DNA from: Planctomycetota bacterium
Lineage (GTDB): Bacteria > Planctomycetota > Phycisphaerae > UBA1845 > UTPLA1
NCBI GenBank assembly: GCA_027295245.1
Contig: JAPULF010000480.1
Location: 1 to 7,728 of the forward strand
Reading direction: 5' to 3'
DNA length: 7,728 nucleotides
The position numbers and the translations under genes were made by a program. This document shows, in pieces, positions 1 through 5,526 of the stretch. Numbering within the stretch: the stretch's first letter is position 1; each line of letters begins with the position of its first letter. The notes under the pieces are model-generated. The model was not told the DNA's origin. It did not search any database and worked only from the letters and a program-made list of their open reading frames with translations.

Positions 1-791
1 TGATGCTGATAAAGCGCCAGGGTCGCATAGTACCAGTAGTAGGTATTCGCATCTTTTTTCCAATCGGGGAGATACTCACCGATGAACGCAGCCGAGCCCA
101 GCATTTGGGCATCGTCGCGGGGCATGCCCAGTAGTTGCTGAGTGAACATTCCCTCCGCGGTCATGGATTGGCTGTAGCGTCGGCCGGGGCGATACTCGTA
201 CAAACCGGGCCTCCCGTCCTCTTCGACGTGCGTCAGCCACCGGCGGCCGCTTTCGAACGCCGCTTCCGGCACCTCGATGCCCGCCATCCGGGCACTCTTG
301 AGCGCCATGATCTGCCAACCGAGAACCGAGGTGTCGCCCACCTGTCCGGGATCATACCGCCAGCCTCCCAGCCGTTTGTTTCTCGCGCGAACGATGAATG
401 CCACGGCCTTTCTCACCGGATCTTCCAGCGTCTTGTCGCCGGTCATGCCATATGCTTCGGAAATGGTAATCGTCGCAATGCCGTGGCTGTACATCGTCTC
501 ATTGCCGCGCAGGTCCCCGTTGCGGCGTTGTCTTCGTATCAACCACTTCAATCCCCGATCGACGTTTTCGCGGTATGGACCGTCCTTGACGTGCGTATGA
601 TCGGCCCCGAGAAAGCAGAGCAACGCCAGGGCCGTCAGGGCCCGGTCTGCCGCGATATCCGTCTCACCGCCGCATTCGCCGCAGCGCGAATCGAATCCGT
701 CCGAGTCCCATCGTCCCTGTCTGCTTTGATGGGCCGCCAACCATGCCAACGCGAGGTCGACCGACCGTTCGGTCTCGCGGCTGCCTCCCAT
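1..791 (-). other. Toroid (prenyltransferase/squalene-cyclase-like) domain, partial
   Basis: Residues 1145-1407 and beyond. Helical pairs alternate with QW-type turns. The segments ALAWLAAHQSRQGRW, LTALALLCFLGA, GIATITISEAYGMTGD, GDTSVLGWQIMALKSA, SMTAEGM and YYWYYATLALYQH match what I recall of planctomycete proteins annotated as prenyltransferase/squalene oxidase repeat-containing. A C-x-x-C pair (C1181, C1184, in CGECGG) sits just after the first QW motif. The end of the domain, probably some tens of residues, lies beyond base 1. Substrate and activity are unknown. Confidence 0.8.
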
Positions 792-3700
792 ACGCTCCAC
801 CAACGGAAGCCGCTTTTGCGGCGAGCGATAGACGTACTCCGAGGCCGGCGCGGCCAGCTCTGTCGGAACCGGCACGGCCAATTTGACCGGGTTCCAGTCG
901 GCCGTTGCGAACGATTCGGCGATCGGTTCGTCGGAGGTTACGCCCGGCGGCGAATCCGTCGGCATCTGCCACCGCTCCGTTGCGGATGTGTGAACGCCCG
1001 ACGGTTCGCGATGGCGCTCAGCGCCCAAGTCCAGCAACGTGATCTGTGTCGGCGCGGCGTTGGCGTCCGATCCGAACTGCCGTGAGGGTGGTATGGAGTC
1101 CATTACGGAGGAAATCGACCCGGCCAGTGATCGCTCAGCCGTCGAGCGAGAGCCCGATTCGCCGGGTACTTCCAACGCCCATTCCAGAAGTGCCGGCAAC
1201 GGTGCCTGCACGTCCGAACTCGACGCGGTTTTGAAGCCGACGCCCGCCGCCGAATCCGCGGGGACATCCCAGGCGCTGGGTCGTTGAACACTGCCTGCCT
1301 CCGTGGAATGTCGCTCCGACCGCACGGAGAAAATCGCATCCGGCACTCGCTCGGGGCCGGCCGAGATGTTCCCGGCCGGCAATCGAGGCGTGGACGGCGC
1401 GTCCAGATTGGCTACAAGATGTTGACTCGACGGTTCCGCGCGTTCAGATGGACCGCTCGCGACGGGCATGTCCAGCGCCAGCGGGATCTCGTTCAATGGG
1501 GCTGACTCTGTTATCGCGGATGATTCCCGACCGGGCCGTCGCTGCGACGTTCCGGCGTCGGCCACCCTGATTCCCGAATCATGGGGTTTTGCTTCATCTG
1601 CCCGATCCCGTGATTGCGCGGGGGCCAGGGCAACGAGTTGAACAGCATCGCTGTTTTCGCCGCGGGCGGATCCGCTTCCCTCGAACTTTCGCCGATCGAG
1701 CGCCGCAGTCGCATGGGATACGGCAACACGAGGTTCGGGAATTGCATCAAGCCTCGTATCGACCGGTGCGGGTAATGCGAGTTCGGTCATGCTCGTTTGA
1801 GAAGGCTCGAAGGGCAATCGACCCGGCATTTCGTTGGAGATATTCTCAGCCGGCGCCGGCGAGGGGACATCAGCCGTCGACAACGCAAACAGGGAATCCG
1901 TGGAGAGGTTGCCGTCCGTACTCGGTTCGATGTGTTCCAACTTCGGATTGATTGTGTCAGCGGGTAAATTCGCTCGGTTATCCGCGCGGACCGCGGAGGC
2001 ATCGTGAAATGCTACTTGCGGCGACACTTCGGCGGTCTCGGGAGCCTGGCTGCCGACTTCCCGCGGGCTCGCGATTCCGGCAATTTCAAGAACCCGCACG
2101 TCTTCAAGCACGTCGGACGACCCGGCGGTACCCGTCTCCGCCACGGCGGCCTCGCTTACTGCTTCGATATCTCCGAGATCATTCCGCCCGATCGCTTTGT
2201 CTATTACGTCGTATTCGGTGGGCTGGGCGTGCACGGCAACGACCCGCAACGCCGGCTGTGTCGTTGGAATTCGCGACTCGGTCCTTGATGCTTCGACCGG
2301 CTCGAGGCGCGAGGCCACTTGTGCCGAGTCGGTCTCGTCCGACGCGATCGGCGCCTCCTCCATCAAGGCATCGACGTCGAACGCAACCGCCGATTGGATG
2401 GGAATCGCCGTTGGCTCGGGCGCGTCAGCCCCCGGTCGGACGGTATCGATGGCGGTTGGGCGGTCGGCGATCGACTCCGGCGGCTCGGACGCATGTTGCT
2501 CGACGGTCATTGCCGCCATGGCCGCGTCTGGCGAGACTTCGGCCCTGGCGTCAGGGTGCTCTCGAGCGGTATCGGTCGATGGCGGTTGCGCGTGCGCGAT
2601 TTCCAGGGCGCTTTCCCGTATCGCGTCGGCATGGCCGGCATCGTCGGGCAAATCCACCTCGACGGGGGTGGCATCGGCTACCGTAGCCGGCTCTGACTCC
2701 AACGGGGCGGGCGCGGGGGCCGGCCGATCGGCCTCGGTAATCAACTCGTCGTTATTGGACGGCTCGGGGCGGTTCAGGGTCGTTCGCTCGACCGCCATCG
2801 TCACCGCTGAATCGACCGGCTCGGTTTCGATCGGTTCGACTCGTTGTTCGACCGGAACGGATGCCGTGTCCACGTCCATCGAGTCGGTCAACGATCCGTT
2901 TATTTGTTCCGCAATGTCGGCCCGTGCGGGAGATGCCAGTGCCACCTGAATCGACCTGCGATTCGATAAGGCATCCACCAGGCCGACGGTCACTTGCCAG
3001 AAGTTCAACAGGAGCATCAGCAGGAGATGGGCGGTCAGCGAGGCCAAGAGACACTTCGTCAGCAGGGCGAGTTTGCCGTCCTTCAAATCGCGCATCAACG
3101 CCAAGAGCAACCCGAGCAACAACAGTGCAAGCAGTGCCCAGAGGACGTTTGAGCCGATTTGAGACCAGAGGGCCGCCCAGTCGATCTTCGCCCGATAGGA
3201 CTCCGCCTCGGAAAAAACCTCGCGCGACGACGTGTAGTAAAGGTCGTAGCCCTCCGATTCGCCTTCGGAGGGTGCGCTCGCGGAACGATTGGAACTGAAG
3301 TGAAGTCCGTATCCGCCGAGCGTGACCGCGGGGTCCAACTCATTGGCGGCGGTGTTGACCGTTTCTCCGAGGTTGACGGGCGCCAGAAACTTCCCTCGCA
3401 ACCACCGGGCACGGTAAATGTCGAAACCGCCCTGCCCGCCGGATCGGTCCGAGCAGAAATAGAAAAAATCGCCGGCCGGGCTGATCGACGGGGCCCCCTC
3501 GTCGGCTTGCGTATTCAGGGCTTCAATCGGCGTGGCGGCCCCGAATTCTCCCGCCGTCATGGACGCGGAGTACAGGTCGTAGTTCCGTCTCGACGTTTCC
3601 ACCGGCATCGTCGGCGGCCGCACGTCGTCGACTGCCGAAGGCGCGGCTTTGGATTGGGGGCGATCGGACGCGAAGTACAGCGTGCGTCCGTCGGGCGACA

Positions 3701-4223
3701 GGCCGGGACCATATTCATCAAACTCGCTGTTGACGTTTGGGCCGAGGTTCCGGGGAATGGCCCATCCCGTTTGCCCGCGATGTGTGACCCAGATGTCGTA
3801 TCCGCCCGTGCCTCCGGGCCGGTCGCTGTAGAAGTAGAGCGAGCGCCCGTCCGCACTCAACTCCGGGCCGAGTTCGTCAAACTCCGAGTTGATCTCCGTC
3901 GTCTGTTCCGGCGGGCTCCATCCCTCGGACGTCTTGCGACTGCTATAGATATCCGCGTTTTGACCGGGGCGCCCGCGGGCGAAAAAGAGCGTCAGGCCAT
4001 CGGCACTGAGTTGCGGCTCGCCGACGTCGCCGTCCGCCCTCAAGAGGTCCGGCAGCTTGGCGGGAGGCCGCCATAGAATGTCACGCGGCTGAACCGTTTC
4101 GATGGGCCGCTTGATCGAGTCGGCATCCGTGTAGAACGAACGCGACCGCGGCCGCAAGCGCCAAGCGGCTACGCCCGCGGCGATCAACAGCAGAAGAAGA
4201 ACACCGATCAAAATGCGCTTCAA
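1..4223 (-). CDS. Giant PD40 propeller / TonB-like SxxxH helix / squalene-cyclase-like toroid fusion protein (3' end outside window)
   Basis: One uninterrupted frame of 1407 codons. Residues 4-20 are a membrane anchor or uncleaved signal. Residues ~66-335 hold five PD40 (TolB-type) repeats centred on SADG73-76, SADG123-126, SPDG176-179, SPAG248-251 and TLGG301-304; the second and fourth are of the SDRPGG...GYDIW kind. Residues 359-377 and 391-413 form a membrane hairpin with a short charged loop (RDLKDGK). The second helix carries S395-LTA-H399. Residues ~417-1144 are a low-complexity Ala/Pro/Glu/Ser/Val-rich stalk. From ~1145 there is an alpha/alpha-toroid domain: a QW motif (QSRQGRW, 1166-1172), a second QW-like turn (QRRNGDL, 1232-1238), a GGWRYDPG stretch around W1288, and YYWYYAT near the edge. 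No DxDD acid motif is visible, so cyclase catalysis is not supported. Immediately downstream of exbB-exbD, it is inferred to be the energy-coupled output protein. Only the toroid's last part is missing. Confidence 0.92.
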   Translation of the reverse strand, partial: MKRILIGVLLLLLIAAGVAAWRLRPRSRSFYTDADSIKRPIETVQPRDILWRPPAKLPDLLRADGDVGEPQLSADGLTLFFARGRPGQNADIYSSRKTSEGWSPPEQTTEINSEFDELGPELSADGRSLYFYSDRPGGTGGYDIWVTHRGQTGWAIPRNLGPNVNSEFDEYGPGLSPDGRTLYFASDRPQSKAAPSAVDDVRPPTMPVETSRRNYDLYSASMTAGEFGAATPIEALNTQADEGAPSISPAGDFFYFCSDRSGGQGGFDIYRARWLRGKFLAPVNLGETVNTAANELDPAVTLGGYGLHFSSNRSASAPSEGESEGYDLYYTSSREVFSEAESYRAKIDWAALWSQIGSNVLWALLALLLLGLLLALMRDLKDGKLALLTKCLLASLTAHLLLMLLLNFWQVTVGLVDALSNRRSIQVALASPARADIAEQINGSLTDSMDVDTASVPVEQRVEPIETEPVDSAVTMAVERTTLNRPEPSNNDELITEADRPAPAPAPLESEPATVADATPVEVDLPDDAGHADAIRESALEIAHAQPPSTDTAREHPDARAEVSPDAAMAAMTVEQHASEPPESIADRPTAIDTVRPGADAPEPTAIPIQSAVAFDVDALMEEAPIASDETDSAQVASRLEPVEASRTESRIPTTQPALRVVAVHAQPTEYDVIDKAIGRNDLGDIEAVSEAAVAETGTAGSSDVLEDVRVLEIAGIASPREVGSQAPETAEVSPQVAFHDASAVRADNRANLPADTINPKLEHIEPSTDGNLSTDSLFALSTADVPSPAPAENISNEMPGRLPFEPSQTSMTELALPAPVDTRLDAIPEPRVAVSHATAALDRRKFEGSGSARGENSDAVQLVALAPAQSRDRADEAKPHDSGIRVADAGTSQRRPGRESSAITESAPLNEIPLALDMPVASGPSERAEPSSQHLVANLDAPSTPRLPAGNISAGPERVPDAIFSVRSERHSTEAGSVQRPSAWDVPADSAAGVGFKTASSSDVQAPLPALLEWALEVPGESGSRSTAERSLAGSISSVMDSIPPSRQFGSDANAAPTQITLLDLGAERHREPSGVHTSATERWQMPTDSPPGVTSDEPIAESFATADWNPVKLAVPVPTELAAPASEYVYRSPQKRLPLVERMGGSRETERSVDLALAWLAAHQSRQGRWDSDGFDSRCGECGGETDIAADRALTALALLCFLGADHTHVKDGPYRENVDRGLKWLIRRQRRNGDLRGNETMYSHGIATITISEAYGMTGDKTLEDPVRKAVAFIVRARNKRLGGWRYDPGQVGDTSVLGWQIMALKSARMAGIEVPEAAFESGRRWLTHVEEDGRPGLYEYRPGRRYSQSMTAEGMFTQQLLGMPRDDAQMLGSAAFIGEYLPDWKKDANTYYWYYATLALYQH
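939..1043 (-). repeat. Imperfect protein repeat in stalk, unit B
   Basis: Residues 1061-1095: ITLLDLGA, ERH (1069-1071), then WQMPTDSPPGV (1085-1095). It aligns with unit A over ERH and W-x-(V/M)-P-(A/T)-D-S-x-x-G-V with a one-residue gap. Identity is low at the DNA level, so the duplication is old or the motif is convergent. Confidence 0.55.
1239..1334 (-). repeat. Imperfect protein repeat in stalk, unit A
   Basis: Residues 964-995 contain a hydrophobic start (IFSVRS), then ERH (970-972), then WDVPADSAAGV (985-995). Unit B (939-1043) repeats this order with W exactly 100 residues later. A further W (1015, EWALEVP) follows A and a similar one (W1110, DWNPVKLAVP) follows B. Confidence 0.55.
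2985..3053 (-). other. Membrane helix with TonB/TolA-type SxxxH motif
   Basis: This stretch encodes residues 391-413 of the giant protein, a Leu-rich helix containing S395 and H399 (codons 3039-3041 and 3027-3029). In TonB and TolA a Ser and His spaced in this way in the single membrane helix are required for coupling to ExbB-ExbD or TolQ-TolR. The helix is preceded by a basic loop (expected cytoplasmic) and followed by the long Pro-rich stalk, so the predicted orientation matches that of TonB. Coupling is inferred; the motif itself is plainly present. Confidence 0.7.
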
Positions 4224-4230
4224 CAATCAA

Positions 4231-4237
4231 CCCATCC
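4231..4237 (-). promoter_or_regulatory. Weak Shine-Dalgarno for the giant gene (TTG start)
   Basis: Minus-strand GGATGGG lies 7 nt before the TTG at 4223 and 4 nt before another TTG at 4226. An in-frame TGA at 4227-4229 bounds the frame upstream. The next in-frame ATG lies deep inside the propeller domain and would remove the membrane anchor. The ATG within GGATGGG is in another frame and meets a stop after two codons. TTG at 4223 gives a normal MKR-plus-hydrophobic start. Confidence 0.55.
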
Positions 4238-4262
4238 AATCCGCGCCGCCGGGTCCGCGCTC

Positions 4263-4676
4263 TCATTTTTCGAGAACCGTATCCAGGTACGGTTCCTGGA
4301 TTCCGTTCGATTTGCAGATGTCGAGCACGCGAACCACGTTGGCGTACGCCGTCGCCTGGTCACCGCGAACGGATACTTTTTGATCGGGATTGACTTCGAC
4401 CGCCTCTTGAATCACGGACGACAGATCCTCCGGGGTGATCTGCCGGCCCCCGACCACGATTCCGCCTTCCACATCGACGTTGATGATGAGTTCGCGCAGC
4501 GAGACGCTGATCGGACCGGCCGCGTTCGCCAACGGAAGGGCGATTTGCATCTCGCGCTCCTCCTGGTGAAAGGTCGTCGCGACCAGGAAGAAGATCAACA
4601 ACAGGAAGACCATGTCGATCATCGGCGTCATATCGATGGAAATGCCGGAACTGGACTGTCGCCCCTTGATCAGCAT
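4263..4676 (-). CDS. exbD: ExbD/TolR-family biopolymer transport protein
   Basis: The product is 137 residues, the usual ExbD/TolR length. A short polar cytoplasmic N-terminus leads to a single membrane helix at about residues 19-36. The helix is preceded by the signature DMTPMIDMVFLLLIFFLV, in which D21 is the position of the essential membrane aspartate of ExbD/TolR. The remaining ~100 residues form the periplasmic domain, with recognisable family features such as a VRGDQ...YANVVRVLD stretch. The protein is expected to form the dimer inside the ExbB pentamer, with D21 acting as the protonatable residue. It starts at an ATG 13 nt after exbB and is followed 39 nt later by the giant PD40/toroid gene, its likely mechanical output. 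Nothing appears truncated. Assignment to the family is secure; ExbD versus TolR is not resolvable here. Confidence 0.96.
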   Translation of the reverse strand: MLIKGRQSSSGISIDMTPMIDMVFLLLIFFLVATTFHQEEREMQIALPLANAAGPISVSLRELIINVDVEGGIVVGGRQITPEDLSSVIQEAVEVNPDQKVSVRGDQATAYANVVRVLDICKSNGIQEPYLDTVLEK

Positions 4677-4685
4677 GACGCAGCG

Positions 4686-4691
4686 TCCCTC
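4686..4691 (-). promoter_or_regulatory. Shine-Dalgarno for exbD overlapping the exbB stop
   Basis: Minus-strand GAGGGA shares bases with the exbB TGA (4690-4692) and sits 9 nt before the exbD ATG at 4676. This arrangement suggests coupled translation and a fixed ratio of the two motor subunits. It also decides the exbD start: an in-frame TTG at 4766 would add about 30 Arg-rich residues entirely within exbB. Confidence 0.7.
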
Positions 4692-5484
4692 ATGATGCAG
4701 CCGCCGCCGCGCCGACGGGCACACTCGAGTCGCCGGAGACGGCACGCGAATCGGACACCTGTCCAACGCCGTTCGGGGCGCCGAATTCCTCCACGAACTC
4801 CACCGTCATCTGATCCATTTCGAGAACGAGTCTATCGATTCGAGCGGAAATGAAGTTGAAACAGATGATCACCGGAATACAGACGAGCAAACCCGCCGCG
4901 GTCGTGATCATGGCCTCGTAAATGCCCTTGGCCAGAAGCTCGGTCTTGCCCAGGGCCTCGCCCGATACCGCGACCGTCTGAAACGCCGTGATCATTCCGA
5001 ACATCGTGCCCAACAGTCCCAACAAGGGGCTGATCGACGCGATCACGGACAGGATCCGAAGGTACTTGCGGAGCTTGACGACTACGCGCTCACCGGCGTC
5101 TTGAATGTGCTTTTCGAGACGTTCGACGGGTTCGTCGAGACGCTTGATTCCCGCCGCGAGAATATCCGCCACCGGACTCTTGTCGGACTGGCAATACGCC
5201 AAGGCCTTTCGTTTGTCGCTGCCCGAGGGTCCGAACGCCTTCTTGAGACCCGCGAGAAAGTTCGGCGGGATGATTTGCCCGCGCCGTAGGCTGATCAAAC
5301 GCTCCGCCGTCACCGCCAGGGCAACCAGCGAACACGCCACGATCGGAATCATCATGGGACCGCCCTTTTTGACGAAGTCCCAAACCGAGTCGATCCGCAC
5401 TTGAGAGGCCGATTCCACGACCGCCGATGCCGCGTCGGCCTGCCCCAAGATAATCTGGTCCCACGGAATTGACGTCACGATCAC
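4690..5484 (-). CDS. exbB: ExbB/TolQ/MotA-family proton-channel protein
   Basis: The product is 264 residues from the GTG at 5484, close to usual ExbB/TolQ size. Three membrane segments are visible: about residues 44-63 (MMIPIVACSLVALAV), 142-168 (with the conserved SPLLGLLGTMFGMI) and 189-212 (YEAMITTAAGLLVCIP). A cytoplasmic domain of roughly 80 residues lies between the first and second, as in the family. The EA-x-x-TTAAGL stretch of the third helix matches the family's channel-lining region. ExbB-type pentamers surround an ExbD dimer in the inner membrane and convert proton (or other ion) flow into mechanical work on a TonB/TolA-type protein. The C-terminal tail is Gly/Ser/Ala-rich and ends in a run of alanines, which looks dispensable. 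The gene follows the TPR gene by 42 nt and precedes exbD by 13 nt. ExbB versus TolQ cannot be decided from sequence alone; the symbol is family-level. Confidence 0.95.
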   Translation of the reverse strand: MIVTSIPWDQIILGQADAASAVVESASQVRIDSVWDFVKKGGPMMIPIVACSLVALAVTAERLISLRRGQIIPPNFLAGLKKAFGPSGSDKRKALAYCQSDKSPVADILAAGIKRLDEPVERLEKHIQDAGERVVVKLRKYLRILSVIASISPLLGLLGTMFGMITAFQTVAVSGEALGKTELLAKGIYEAMITTAAGLLVCIPVIICFNFISARIDRLVLEMDQMTVEFVEEFGAPNGVGQVSDSRAVSGDSSVPVGAAAAAS

Positions 5485-5492
5485 AGGATAAA

Positions 5493-5499
5493 CTCCTCT
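5493..5499 (-). promoter_or_regulatory. Shine-Dalgarno that sets the exbB GTG start
   Basis: Minus-strand AGAGGAG lies 8 nt before a GTG at 5484. A TTG at 5505, slightly upstream in the same frame, would place this purine tract inside the coding sequence and has no ribosome site of its own. The GTG is therefore preferred. Confidence 0.75.
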
Positions 5500-5526
5500 G
5501 CTCAACCGGATGGGGGCATGTCGGAC

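Larger units (their letters stand above)
792..2975 (-). other. ~728-residue disordered stalk region of the giant protein
   Basis: Residues 417-1144 are dominated by Ala, Pro, Glu, Ser, Asp, Thr and Val. They have no cysteine and only about seven lysines, unlike the flanking domains. EP- and AP-rich stretches (EPIETEP, PAPAPAP) recall the TonB periplasmic linker. Short hydrophobic clusters recur, such as IQVALASP (from 425), VRVLEIAGIASP (709), QLVALAP (862) and EIPLALDMP (912). No folded domain is recognised. The reading frame stays open throughout with ordinary GC-rich codon use, so this is coding, not spacer. Confidence 0.8.

Noticed and set aside
135..1085. Plus-strand ORF of 316 codons at the left end
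   Set aside because: It is antisense to the well-conserved toroid domain, and its composition is typical of a shadow.
2197..2949. Plus-strand Ser/Ala-rich ORF of 250 codons
   Set aside because: It looks like a low-complexity secreted protein, but it mirrors the antisense coding of the stalk. There is no ribosome site or neighbour on that strand.
3159..4076. Plus-strand ORF of 305 codons over the propeller region
   Set aside because: It is antisense to five clear PD40 repeats, and its own product has no coherent motifs.
4224..4262. Possible terminator or separate promoter between exbD and the giant gene
   Set aside because: The 39-nt gap is GC-rich but shows no stem-loop followed by a T run and no recognisable promoter boxes.
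4081..4266. Small minus-strand ORF of 61 codons after exbD
   Set aside because: It overlaps the giant gene's N-terminus in another frame, and the giant frame encodes a proper membrane anchor there.
4677..4766. Upstream in-frame extension of exbD by 30 residues
   Set aside because: It would start at TTG wholly inside exbB with an Arg-rich, unfamiliar N-terminus. The ATG at 4676 has a good ribosome site and gives the normal family length.
5485..5505. TTG at 5505 as exbB start
   Set aside because: The AGAGGAG ribosome site would lie within the gene; the GTG at 5484 is correctly spaced from it.
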